From positions 4,229,203 to 4,293,202 of the forward strand of contig NZ_JAGINW010000001.1 of the NCBI RefSeq assembly GCF_017876405.1: a DNA stretch of 64,000 nucleotides, in the 5' to 3' direction. Positions 32,377 through 40,128 of the stretch are shown here, one piece after another. Each line of letters starts with the position of its first letter. The first letter of the stretch is position 1. A program made the position numbers and the translations under genes. The notes under the pieces were generated by a model that worked only from the letters and a program-made list of their open reading frames with translations, searched no databases and was not told the origin of the DNA. This stretch comes from Kibdelosporangium banguiense. GTDB lineage: Bacteria > Actinomycetota > Actinomycetes > Mycobacteriales > Pseudonocardiaceae.

Positions 32377-33016
32377 CGTGAGCCGGGATCTCCCAGCCGG
32401 GTGCCAGGTCCGGGCTGGGTACGGGTGCCGCCCACCGTTGCGCGATCGGGAGTACGCCTGCCCAGGCGGTGTTGGCGTCGATGTCCTCGTCTTCGTCGGC
32501 CGGCGGGCCGCCCCGCATCTTCACCGAAGCCTCGGCGAGGGACATCGCGAGCACTGATGTCTTGGCCATCTCCTTCGCGTTCGGTTTGCGGGAGTGCTCC
32601 CACGAGCCGGGTGCGAGGTGCTCGGTCAGCACCTGGAGGCCGTGCATTTTCTCTGCTTCGTCAGTCACGAGACGAGCGCGGCCGTGCACGACAGCTGATC
32701 GGTAGTTCACCGAAAAGTGGAACATCGACCGCGCGTACACGACACCGTCGAGGTGGGTGACGGCGACGCAGATGTCGTTGTCGAGCGCGGCGGTCCGCAG
32801 GGTGAGGGCGCCTGACGAGCCGTGCAAATACAAGGTGTCTCCGTCGCGGCCGTATCCGGTTGGCAGCACGAGCGGGGAGCCGTCGATGACGACCGAGAGG
32901 TGGCAGATGAGTCCGGCGTCGAGGACGGCGTCGAGCGCGGCCCGGTCGGCGACGGCGCGTTCCTTTCCGCGTTTGATTGTGCTTCGCGGTGTGGGGGACA
33001 GCTGAGGTCGGGTCAC
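32348..33016 (-). CDS. Pyridoxamine 5'-phosphate oxidase-family flavoprotein
   Basis: A 222-residue FMN-binding split-barrel protein. Typical segments are AGLICHLSVVIDGSPLVLPTGYGRDGD, LYLHGSSGALTLR, and FSVNYRSAVVHGRARLV. It belongs to the subgroup often annotated as nitroimidazole-resistance or PNPOx-like proteins rather than true PdxH. It is transcribed divergently from a MocR regulator, 70 bases apart, a pairing that points to a role in vitamin B6 or related metabolism under that regulator. The 3' end overlaps the dioxygenase gene. Confidence 0.78.
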   Translation of the reverse strand: MTRPQLSPTPRSTIKRGKERAVADRAALDAVLDAGLICHLSVVIDGSPLVLPTGYGRDGDTLYLHGSSGALTLRTAALDNDICVAVTHLDGVVYARSMFHFSVNYRSAVVHGRARLVTDEAEKMHGLQVLTEHLAPGSWEHSRKPNAKEMAKTSVLAMSLAEASVKMRGGPPADEDEDIDANTAWAGVLPIAQRWAAPVPSPDLAPGWEIPAHVTDRYASRG

Positions 33017-33046
33017 GACTACCAGTGTCGGCAGCGAAGTGGCATC

Positions 33047-33086
33047 ATCAAAGGGCCAAAAAGACCGAAAATGGAAAGGCCAATTG
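33047..33086 (+). promoter_or_regulatory. Candidate MocR binding repeats
   Basis: AAAGGGCCAA (from about 33050) and AAAGGCCAAT (from about 33075) are near-identical direct repeats about 25 bases apart between the divergent genes. MocR/PdxR regulators are known to bind direct repeats of AAAGTGG-type. The repeats would be inside the coding region if the regulator started at 33039, another reason to prefer the later start. Confidence 0.4.
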
Positions 33087-34481
33087 GTGTCCGCCGACCC
33101 GCCCGCCCCACCGGTCGCACTCGACCGCGAGTCCGAGATGCCGCTCGCGGTTCAGCTCGCCGACGCGTTGCGGTCCGCTGCCGCGGACGGACGGCTGCGC
33201 AGCGGCGACCGTCTGCCGTCGACCCGCGCGCTCGCAACGAGACTGCAGGTCAGCCGTACCGTCACCTCCGCAGCATACGAACAATTGCACGCCGAGGGAT
33301 GGATCGCAGGCAAGCACGGTTCCGGCACATATATAACGACAGCCCCGCCCGGCAGCCTCCCCGAGACGCCGCCACGGCCCAAGCGCGGCACGACGGCCAG
33401 AACGCTCATCGACCTGACACCAGGTTCGCCGTGGGCAGGAGGAATTGACCGTGCCGCATGGAGACGCGCGTGGCGCGCGGCGGCAGACGCGCCCCCGCTC
33501 ATGCGCCCGGAACGCGCGGGCCTGCCTGAATACCGCGAAGTTGTCGCTGAGCACCTGTTGCGGCACCGCGGATTGCGTGTCGGCGCCGAGGACGAGACGG
33601 TCCTCGCGACGGGTGGCACGTCCGCGGCTGTGTCCGAACTCGCGTCCGCGGTGCTTGGCCGTGGCACGACTGTCGCGATCGAAGAACCTGGCTACCAGCG
33701 GGCCGCCGCGGCGATGACGGCGGCAGGGCTCAATGTTGTCCAAGCGCCGGTGGATGTCGAAGGGTTCCGCGTCGACTCCGTTCCGGACGGCGTCAAAGCG
33801 GTGTACTGCTCGCCCGCGCACCAATATCCGTTGGGCGGCCGCATGCCTGCCGGACGCCGCGTGGAGCTTGTCGAGCGCGCACGTCGTGACGGCTTCCTTG
33901 TAATAGAGGACGACTATGACGGTGAGCTGCGCTACGACGTGGCGCCATTGCCATTGCTCGCCGCGCTTGCTCCGGACGTCGTGGTGCATTTGGGAACCAC
34001 GAGCAAGATCCTGACCCCGACACTCGGTACTGGCTGGATGGTTGCACCGCCAGCTGTCGTGTCGGCGATCCTGGAGCTCCGGGATCGAACGGGAATTGGT
34101 CCGGCTGTTGCGGGGCAACGCGTACTGATTGAACTTGCGCGGCACGGAGATCTCGGACGGCACTTGCGGCGATTGCGCCGAGAGCTCTCCGAGCGCCGGT
34201 CGCTCGTGGTCGATGCATTGCGCGAGGCAGGGTTGGCGGTGCTCGGAGACGACGCGGGAGCGCATGTGGTGGTGCCGTTGGGTTCAGGACGTGCCGAACG
34301 GGATGTCAGGACGCGTGGCGAAGAGATCGGTGTCCGGATCGACGGGCTCACCAGGCACCACGCCGGCCGCGCCCGCTGGCATGGCATCGCGCTCGGATAT
34401 GCGGCGTGTTCCCGCGAAGAGCTCCTCGGCGTGTTGCCCCAGCTCGTGGACCTGCTCAAGCAGGCAAATCACGACAGGTAG
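33087..34481 (+). CDS. MocR-type (GntR/aminotransferase) regulator
   Basis: From GTG 33087 the product is 464 residues. A GntR winged helix fills residues 20-85 (GDRLPSTRALATRLQVSRTVTSAAYEQL, in outline) and a fold-type I aminotransferase domain the rest, with the PLP lysine in HLGTTSKILTPTLGTGW and IIEDDYDGELRY-like VIEDDYDGELRYD. Such regulators sense PLP or amines; PdxR members activate B6 synthesis. GGAAAGG lies 9 bases before the GTG, while the alternative at 33039 has none. It is divergent from the PNPOx-family gene. Confidence 0.82.
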   Translation: MSADPPAPPVALDRESEMPLAVQLADALRSAAADGRLRSGDRLPSTRALATRLQVSRTVTSAAYEQLHAEGWIAGKHGSGTYITTAPPGSLPETPPRPKRGTTARTLIDLTPGSPWAGGIDRAAWRRAWRAAADAPPLMRPERAGLPEYREVVAEHLLRHRGLRVGAEDETVLATGGTSAAVSELASAVLGRGTTVAIEEPGYQRAAAAMTAAGLNVVQAPVDVEGFRVDSVPDGVKAVYCSPAHQYPLGGRMPAGRRVELVERARRDGFLVIEDDYDGELRYDVAPLPLLAALAPDVVVHLGTTSKILTPTLGTGWMVAPPAVVSAILELRDRTGIGPAVAGQRVLIELARHGDLGRHLRRLRRELSERRSLVVDALREAGLAVLGDDAGAHVVVPLGSGRAERDVRTRGEEIGVRIDGLTRHHAGRARWHGIALGYAACSREELLGVLPQLVDLLKQANHDR

Positions 34482-34492
34482 GGTCGGGCGTC

Positions 34493-35554
34493 ATGAGCGA
34501 GCCGAAAACCCGAGTCGCCGTCGTGTTCGGCGGCCGAAGCACCGAGCACGCCATCAGCTGCGTCTCGGCAGCCAGTGTGCTCGCCAATGTGGATCCCGGG
34601 CGTTTCGAGGTCCTGCCGATCGGTATCACGCCCGAAGGCAGCTGGGTCCTCGCGCCGGGTGCGGCCACTCTGGCGATCGAGGGCAGCGCGCTGCCCAGCG
34701 TGACCGGCGGGACTGAGCTGGTCCTGGCCGCGTCCAACGTCGTGGCGCTGGACAAAGGCGAAGTTCTCGCGAACGTGGACGTGGTCCTGCCGATGCTGCA
34801 CGGCGCCTACGGCGAGGACGGCACTATCCAGGGTCTGCTCGAACTGGCCGGGGTGCCCTACGTCGGTGCGGGCGTACTGGCCAGTGCGGTGTCGATGGAC
34901 AAGGAGTTCACCAAGAAGCTCCTGATAGCCGAAGGCCTGCCGGTCGGGCAGTACGCCGTATTGCACCGAGACGAAGCGACCCTGCCGGAGTCCGAGCGCG
35001 AGCGTCTGGGCCTGCCGGTGTTCGTCAAACCCGCGCGCGCGGGCTCATCGCACGGCATCACCAAGGTCACCGATTGGACCGACCTTGAGGACGCGATTGC
35101 GTTCGCCCGTGCGGTCGACCCCAAGGTGATCATCGAGGCCGGTGTGGTCGCGCGTGAGGTCGAGTGCGGTGTGCTGGAGTTCCCGGACGGCCGGATCGAG
35201 GCTTCGCTGCCGGCCGAGATCCGCTCCAGCGCGGAGTGGTACGACTTCGAGACCAAGTACCTCGACGAGTCGCTGGAACTCGACATCCCCGCCAAGTTCG
35301 ACGACGCCGTGATCGAGAAGATCCGAGCCTTGGCCAAGCGTGTTTTCCGGGCGGTGGACTGCGCGGGCCTGGCCCGGGTCGACTTCTTCGTCCTTGAGGA
35401 CGGCGAGGTGCTGGTCAACGAGCTGAACACGATGCCAGGCTTCACGCCCAGCTCGGCGTATCCCAAGATGTGGGCAGTGACCGGAGTGGACTATCAGACC
35501 CTGGTGACCACCCTGATCGACACCGCCATCGCGAAGGGAACCGGCCTTCGCTAG
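34493..35554 (+). CDS. ddl: D-alanine--D-alanine ligase
   Basis: A 353-residue ATP-grasp enzyme joining two D-Ala for peptidoglycan. N-terminal VAVVFGGRSTEHAISCVSAASV, serine loop PARAGSSHGITKV, the omega-loop YDFETKYLDES with the tyrosine typical of D-Ala-D-Ala specificity, and the Mg ligands in ARVDFFVLEDGEVLVNELNTMPGFT. ATG 34493 is 11 bases after the MocR stop. The gene order ddl, DUF3515, AsnC domain, thiL follows mycobacteria. The stop overlaps that of the convergent gene by 4 bases. Confidence 0.93.
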   Translation: MSEPKTRVAVVFGGRSTEHAISCVSAASVLANVDPGRFEVLPIGITPEGSWVLAPGAATLAIEGSALPSVTGGTELVLAASNVVALDKGEVLANVDVVLPMLHGAYGEDGTIQGLLELAGVPYVGAGVLASAVSMDKEFTKKLLIAEGLPVGQYAVLHRDEATLPESERERLGLPVFVKPARAGSSHGITKVTDWTDLEDAIAFARAVDPKVIIEAGVVAREVECGVLEFPDGRIEASLPAEIRSSAEWYDFETKYLDESLELDIPAKFDDAVIEKIRALAKRVFRAVDCAGLARVDFFVLEDGEVLVNELNTMPGFTPSSAYPKMWAVTGVDYQTLVTTLIDTAIAKGTGLR

Positions 35555-36081
35555 GACTTGCGGGGCAGGGTTTTGCCGATCAGGGCGGAGAGGTCCTGCA
35601 GCGGGCCGGTTCCGGCTGTCGCCGGAACCGTCACCGCGACGTAGACCGTTCGATCCACGAGATACCAAGTGCTTGATTGCTCGCCGTCGATCGGCAGCCA
35701 TTGCACCCCGTCGATCGCCCGGGTGTTGGCGGTCGCGGTGTATTCGGCCGGCTTGTCCAGACCACAGCGCAGCACCACCGGGTCCGAGCGCTGATCTGTC
35801 CAGGCGGCGGACGCCGGTGGGGCCGGTTCGGCGAGCTGTGCCTTCGCCAGTACCGTGGAACCCGATTGCAGTGACGCGGGCAGGTTCTTCAGCAAAGTGC
35901 CGCAGTCAGCCGAACCGGCTGCGGGCGCGGGCACCGGAACCAGCGCGACCGGGCCGGTGCGCGTGGGGGGCGGCGGCTCGGCGGTCTGCTCGCGCGAGCC
36001 GAACACGAGACTGGCGATGATCACCCCGGCGAGCAGTAGCACGGCCAGACCGGCCGCGATGAGAACCCTTGGCCTGTCCAC
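35551..36081 (-). CDS. DUF3515 membrane-anchored protein
   Basis: From GTG 36081 the product is 176 residues: one N-terminal membrane segment (VLIAAGLAVLLLAGVIIASLVF) then a Pro-rich linker and an extracellular DUF3515 domain with two cysteines (SADCGTLL, VLRCGLDKPAEY) and a conserved DGVQWLPIDGEQSSTWYLVDR-like core (in outline). The family is conserved in actinobacteria next to ddl and thiL; its function is unknown. It follows the AsnC-domain gene by 19 bases on the same strand. Confidence 0.8.
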   Translation of the reverse strand: MDRPRVLIAAGLAVLLLAGVIIASLVFGSREQTAEPPPPTRTGPVALVPVPAPAAGSADCGTLLKNLPASLQSGSTVLAKAQLAEPAPPASAAWTDQRSDPVVLRCGLDKPAEYTATANTRAIDGVQWLPIDGEQSSTWYLVDRTVYVAVTVPATAGTGPLQDLSALIGKTLPRKS

Positions 36082-36100
36082 GCCCCAACTACAGCACGGG

Positions 36101-36334
36101 TCAAAGATGGACCACCGGGCAGGTGAGGGTTCGAGTGATCCCGTCCACATTCTGGATCCGGGCGACCACCAGTTGGCCGAGCAGATCGACGTTGTCCGCC
36201 TCGGCCTTGACGATCACGTCATAGGGACCGGTGACGTCCTCCGCGGTGGTCACTCCCTGTATCTCGGCGATCTCTGCCGCGACCGCGGCCGCTTTGCCGA
36301 CCTCGGTCTGGATCAGGATGTATGCGTGGACCAC
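36101..36334 (-). CDS. Stand-alone Lrp/AsnC ligand-binding domain
   Basis: A 77-residue protein consisting only of the RAM domain of Lrp/AsnC regulators: AYILIQTEVGKAAAVAAEI, then VTGPYDVIVKAEADNVDLLGQLV and IQNVDGITRTLTCPVVHL. There is no DNA-binding part. GTG 36334 has GAAGGGGG seven bases upstream; the longer frame to 36901 runs antisense to thiL and is rejected. Stand-alone RAM proteins bind amino acids and may act as sensors or partners of full Lrp proteins. It is conserved at this place beside thiL in actinobacteria. Confidence 0.85.
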   Translation of the reverse strand: MVHAYILIQTEVGKAAAVAAEIAEIQGVTTAEDVTGPYDVIVKAEADNVDLLGQLVVARIQNVDGITRTLTCPVVHL

Positions 36335-36445
36335 CGGTGTGCCCCCTTCGTTCTGGACAAGAATGCTCAAGGTAGGAACGTGGTCAGCAACGTACCCCAA
36401 GCGGGGAATGTTTGGTGATCCGAACATTCGGTATCGGAGGCTTTT

Positions 36446-37411
36446 GTGCGATCGGACACGCCGGCCGAGCCCGGCACCGTCGCCGAGTTGGGTGAGTTCT
36501 CCCTGATTCAGCGGCTCACGGGCGGGCGCGCCCAACCGCCGAGCACGCTGCTCGGACCGGGGGACGACGCCGCGGTCGTGGTGGCCTCCGACGGGCGCGT
36601 GGTGGCCAGCACCGACGTTCTCGTTGCGGGCGTGCATTTTCGGTTGGACTGGTCCACACCGGAACAGGTTGGACACAAGGCGGTGGCGGTGAATCTCGCC
36701 GATGTCGCCGCCATGGGCGCGGCACCGACGGCGGTGCTCGTCGGGCTGGCCTGCCCGCCGGAGACCACAGTGGAACTCCTCGACGGGATCACCACAGGGA
36801 TGTGGAAGGAAGCGACCCGGGCCCGGGCGGGCGTGGTCGGCGGGGATGTGGTCAGCTCCGAGACTTTGGTGATCTCTGTCACTGCGTTGGGGGATATGCA
36901 AGGACGCGAGCCGGTCACGAGGTCCGGCGCGTTGGTCGGCGACGTGGTCGCGGTGTGTGGCCGTCTTGGTTGGTCCGCGGCCGGCCTTGCGGTGCTGGGG
37001 CGCGGGTTCCGCTCACCGGTGACTGTCGTCAGCGCGCATCGGGCGCCAGAGCCGCCATATGGTGCGGGTGCGCAGGCCGCGGATGCGGGCGCCACCGCGA
37101 TGATCGACGTATCCGACGGCCTGTTGGCGGATCTGGCACACATCGCAGAGTCTTCCGGGGTGGCCATCGACGTACGGACCGACTTGCTGGAAGTGCACCA
37201 GCGGCTGGTCGACGTCGGCACCGCGCTCGGCGCCGACCCGCGGCACTGGGTGCTGACCGGCGGCGAGGACCACGCGCTGGCCGCGACTTTCCCGGGACCG
37301 GCGGCGGTTCCGGAAGGCTGGGTGACCATCGGCACGGTCCGGCGGGGTGGCGGCGTGACCGTGGACGGCCGTTCGTACGAGAAACCCGCTGGCTGGCAGC
37401 ACTGGCGGTGA
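36446..37411 (+). CDS. thiL: Thiamine-monophosphate kinase
   Basis: A 321-residue enzyme making thiamine diphosphate, the cofactor of IlvB. The family motifs are LLGPGDDAAVV (near 35-45), STDVLVAGVHFRLDW, the AVNLADVAAMGA segment, GGDVVSSETLVISV and DVSDGLLADLAHIAE. Start is GTG 36446, preceded by GGAGGC. It is divergent from the AsnC-domain gene and is followed after 22 bases by the carbonic-anhydrase-like gene. Confidence 0.92.
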   Translation: MRSDTPAEPGTVAELGEFSLIQRLTGGRAQPPSTLLGPGDDAAVVVASDGRVVASTDVLVAGVHFRLDWSTPEQVGHKAVAVNLADVAAMGAAPTAVLVGLACPPETTVELLDGITTGMWKEATRARAGVVGGDVVSSETLVISVTALGDMQGREPVTRSGALVGDVVAVCGRLGWSAAGLAVLGRGFRSPVTVVSAHRAPEPPYGAGAQAADAGATAMIDVSDGLLADLAHIAESSGVAIDVRTDLLEVHQRLVDVGTALGADPRHWVLTGGEDHALAATFPGPAAVPEGWVTIGTVRRGGGVTVDGRSYEKPAGWQHWR

Positions 37412-37433
37412 GTCTGTCCATATTGGAGGAAAT

Positions 37434-37955
37434 GTGCCGATCTACGCGCTCGGTGACCGCGAGCCGATCATCCACCCCGATGCATACGTCCATCCGGACG
37501 CCACAGTCATCGGTGACGTGACGCTGCGCGCCTACGCCTCGGTCTGGCCGCAGGCCGTGCTGCGCGGTGACTCCGGCAGCATCCAGGTCGGTGAACGGAC
37601 CAGCGTGCAGGACGGAACAATCGTGCATTGCACCGAGTTTCATCCGGCGGTGATTGGTTCCAATTGCGTGATCGGCCACAACGTGCACATCGAAGGCGCG
37701 ACAGTAGCCGACAACTGTCTGATCGCGTCGGGCTCCGTACTGCTGAACGGTTCCGTCGTCGAGGAAGGCGCGGTGCTCGGTGCAGGCGGCGTGATGTCGT
37801 TCAACGGGCACATCCCAGCGCGGCGAATGGCTCTCGGCGTGCCCGCCAAGATTCGCGAGGGCTACGAGGTACCGCCGATGGCGTGGGCGATGATCGTCGA
37901 CCGGTACGTCGCCAACATCAAGATCTACAAGGCGGGCCTCCGGCGCCTGGACTAG
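37434..37955 (+). CDS. Gamma-carbonic-anhydrase-like left-handed beta-helix protein
   Basis: A 173-residue hexapeptide-repeat protein: repeats such as AVLRGDSGSIQVGERTSVQDG (in outline), IVHCTEFHPAVIG, VIGHNVHIEGATV. Two of the three zinc-histidine positions of gamma carbonic anhydrases are present (His65, His82), but where true enzymes have VHGC this protein has HIEGA, so the third ligand appears replaced by Glu87. It may bind metal differently or act on another substrate. GTG 37434 follows GGAGGA. It probably shares a transcript with thiL. Confidence 0.8.
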   Translation: MPIYALGDREPIIHPDAYVHPDATVIGDVTLRAYASVWPQAVLRGDSGSIQVGERTSVQDGTIVHCTEFHPAVIGSNCVIGHNVHIEGATVADNCLIASGSVLLNGSVVEEGAVLGAGGVMSFNGHIPARRMALGVPAKIREGYEVPPMAWAMIVDRYVANIKIYKAGLRRLD

Positions 37956-37988
37956 GCCCATTTTCGCGGTGCACTATCCTACGGCGGC

Positions 37989-38663
37989 ATGGCACGTCCC
38001 TTGAACGAAGTCATGGACCCAGGCTGGGCCGCGGCCCTCGAGCCGGTCGCCGGCCGGATCGCCGAGATGGGCGAGTTCCTGCGCGCCGAGATCGCCGCGG
38101 GCAGGACATACCTGCCCGCGGGGGAGAACGTGCTGCGCGCCTTCAAGCAGCCGTTCGACGATGTCCGTGTGCTCATCGTCGGCCAGGACCCGTACCCCAC
38201 CCCGGGACACGCGGTCGGCCTCTCCTTCTCTGTGGCCCCGGACGTGCGCCCGATCCCGAAAAGCCTGATCAACATCTACAAGGAGTACTGCGAGGACCTC
38301 GGTCACCCGCGGCCGGCCAACGGCGACCTGACGCCGTGGACCGAGAACGGAATCCTGTTGCTGAACAGGGCTTTGACAGTCGCGCCCGGCAAACCCAACT
38401 CCCATCAGGGCAAAGGCTGGGAAGAAGTCACCGAGCAGGCGATTCGCGCACTCGCCGCCCGCGACAAGCCGCTGGTCTCAATCCTCTGGGGCCGCAACGC
38501 CCGCAACCTCAAACCGCTGCTCGACCCGTTGCCCTGCATCGAAAGCGCGCACCCCAGCCCGATGTCGGCCCACATGGGCTTCTTCGGCTCCAAGCCCTTC
38601 AGCCGCGCCAACGAACTGCTGACCCAGCAGGGTGCCACCCCCGTCGACTGGAAACTGCCCTAG
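37989..38663 (+). CDS. ung: Uracil-DNA glycosylase
   Basis: A 224-residue family 1 glycosylase removing uracil from DNA. The water-activating motif GQDPYPTPGHAVGLSF (Asp67), the uracil-binding NGILLLNRALTV and the C-terminal HPSPMSAH loop are all present. ATG 37989 is 8 bases after TATCCT (37975-37980) with no ribosome site, so the gene may be leaderless. A hairpin follows the stop. Confidence 0.94.
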   Translation: MARPLNEVMDPGWAAALEPVAGRIAEMGEFLRAEIAAGRTYLPAGENVLRAFKQPFDDVRVLIVGQDPYPTPGHAVGLSFSVAPDVRPIPKSLINIYKEYCEDLGHPRPANGDLTPWTENGILLLNRALTVAPGKPNSHQGKGWEEVTEQAIRALAARDKPLVSILWGRNARNLKPLLDPLPCIESAHPSPMSAHMGFFGSKPFSRANELLTQQGATPVDWKLP

Positions 38664-38683
38664 CCGCAGCCATTCAGGTGATC

Positions 38684-38710
38684 CCGGTGCGAACGGCCCA
38701 TTCGCACCGG
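38684..38710 (+). terminator. Terminator after ung
   Basis: CCGGTGCGAA (38684-38693) pairs perfectly with TTCGCACCGG (38701-38710) around a 7-base loop, 20 bases after the ung stop. Confidence 0.7.
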
Positions 38711-39030
38711 CTCGCCCTTCGAAAACCCCTGCTCAGAACCCATTCCCGGTAGACTGGACCAGGGACGCCCCCGGTGAGGGTGGGGGCTGTTTTCTTATGT
38801 AGGGGCGGGGTTTCGGCAAAGTTGATCACGGGGTGAGGGCGGGCACGGCTCTGGTTGGGAATGAGGGTTTCGAAGTCCCGTGATCGTGAGCGAGCCGCGG
38901 CCTGAGCGTGCTGTGGATCTGCCACTCGTGCTGTTCGCAATCCCGACCCGGCCAGCACCGACTTGGACGGAGTCCTGCGCGGTGGGTGTCTGTGCTGGTT
39001 GTGAGCTTCGGTCTGGTGGGCGTGAGCGGG
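38711..39030. other. About 320 bases without a gene; one extra terminator-like hairpin
   Basis: No credible frame. A -10-like TAGACT (38750-38755) is followed 12 bases later by GCCCCC (38767-38772) / GGGGGC (38782-38787) and TGTTTTCTT, which could be a very short transcript with its own terminator, or a second terminator for ung. The remainder shows nothing beyond the promoter of the next gene. Confidence 0.4.
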
Positions 39031-39043
39031 CATACTGGGGCCA
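39031..39043 (+). promoter_or_regulatory. -10 box of the HAD gene, leaderless start
   Basis: CATACT (39031-39036) ends 7 bases before the GTG at 39044. No ribosome site precedes the GTG. Confidence 0.4.
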
Positions 39044-39691
39044 GTGGGGATCTGTGCGCTGATTTTTGACTTTGACGGCCTGCTGATGGATACCGAGAGC
39101 ACGCAGTTGGCCAGTTGGCAGTATGAGTGGCGGCAGTTTGGGCTTGAGCTCGATGTGGCGGGATTCTTCGCTGATCACGGCGGGGATGTCAGTGGGCATC
39201 GGTATGCCGCGCTGGCTCAGGCGGTGGGGCCTGGGTATGACCAGATCGCGAGTCACGCCCGCAGGACTGCCTATCGGGATGAGCTGAACGCTGTCCTCAG
39301 GTTTCCGGCCGGCATCGAGAAGTGGCTTGGGCAGGCGGATGGGCTGAGGGTGGCGGTGGCGAGCAGCTCACCACGGTCCTGGGTACAGCCGTTGCTTCGG
39401 CAGTCTGGGTACCTGGACCGGTTTGAGGTGGTGGCGTGCGGGGATGAGGTGGCCGCGCCGAAGCCGGACCCAGCGGTGTACGAGCTTGCGTTGCGGCGTC
39501 TTGGGGTGCGGGCCGAGAAGGCGGTTGCGTTTGAGGACACGCCTCATGGCGTTGCCGCGGCCAAGGCGGCCGGGTTGAGGTGTGTGGCGATTCCCAACCC
39601 GTTTGCTGATCCTGGGCGGTTCGAGTCTGCGGATCTGGTGCTGGCCAGCGCCTCGGACCGAACGTTGCCGGAGATCGTCGGCCGGTGGTGA
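39044..39691 (+). CDS. HAD-superfamily phosphatase, subfamily IA
   Basis: A 215-residue hydrolase resembling beta-phosphoglucomutase and phosphoglycolate phosphatase types. Motif I is IFDFDGLLMDTES (near 7-19), motif II AVASSSPRSWV, motif III Lys in AAPKPDPAVYELAL and motif IV AFEDTPHGVAAAKAAGL. The cap is small and helical. Substrate unknown. The codon choice is a little richer in GTG/TTG/GGG than in the neighbours, but within the range of this window. It is convergent with rpmB across a long inverted repeat. Confidence 0.85.
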   Translation: MGICALIFDFDGLLMDTESTQLASWQYEWRQFGLELDVAGFFADHGGDVSGHRYAALAQAVGPGYDQIASHARRTAYRDELNAVLRFPAGIEKWLGQADGLRVAVASSSPRSWVQPLLRQSGYLDRFEVVACGDEVAAPKPDPAVYELALRRLGVRAEKAVAFEDTPHGVAAAKAAGLRCVAIPNPFADPGRFESADLVLASASDRTLPEIVGRW

Positions 39692-39696
39692 ACACG

Positions 39697-39732
39697 AACC
39701 GGCCCGGGTGGTCGGGACCACCCGGGCCGGTT
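39697..39732. terminator. 17-bp perfect inverted repeat between convergent genes
   Basis: 39697-39713 is the exact reverse complement of 39716-39732, with a 2-base gap. It is 5 bases after the HAD stop and 17 bases from the rpmB stop, and would serve both. Confidence 0.75.
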
Positions 39733-39749
39733 GGCGAAAACCTAGGACT

Positions 39750-39941
39750 TCAGCCCCGGACGACCTTGCCCGCCTTCAGGCAGGAGGTGCACACGTTCAG
39801 CCGCTTGCGCTGCGAGATGCCGATCTTGGCGTGCACGGTTTGGATGTTCGGGTTCCACCGACGGTTGGTACGCCGGTGGGAGTGGGAGACCGACTTGCCG
39901 AAGCCCGGCCCCTTACCGCAGACGTCGCACACAGCAGCCAC
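39750..39941 (-). CDS. rpmB: Ribosomal protein L28
   Basis: A 63-residue large-subunit protein: AAVCDVCGKGPGFGKSVSHSH, RRTNRRWNPNIQTV and RLNVCTSCLKAGKVVRG. The two CxxC pairs show it is the zinc-binding (C+) form. Actinobacteria often have a zinc-free paralogue elsewhere induced in zinc limitation. GTG 39941 has AGGAAAGGA eight bases upstream; the longer frame to 40013 is rejected. It is divergent from the DAK gene. Confidence 0.95.
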   Translation of the reverse strand: MAAVCDVCGKGPGFGKSVSHSHRRTNRRWNPNIQTVHAKIGISQRKRLNVCTSCLKAGKVVRG

Positions 39942-40128
39942 GTCAGTGTCCTTTCCTCTGGGTTGCCGGCGGGATTCAGCCGACGAACAGTCCAGCCCGG
40001 GCCGGCCGGGCAACTACGACAGGGTAACCGGTGGCCTCCGGCGGTTACAAACCGGCCCCGTTCTCCGCCCTTGTGACGTGTTCCTGGTTACTCTCGCGCG
40101 AGCCGCCGAACCACGAGAGGAACCGACC

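Noticed and set aside
36101..36901. 266-codon frame as a full Lrp/AsnC regulator
   Set aside because: Only the last 77 residues match the family; the rest is antisense to thiL and a good ribosome site precedes the GTG at 36334.
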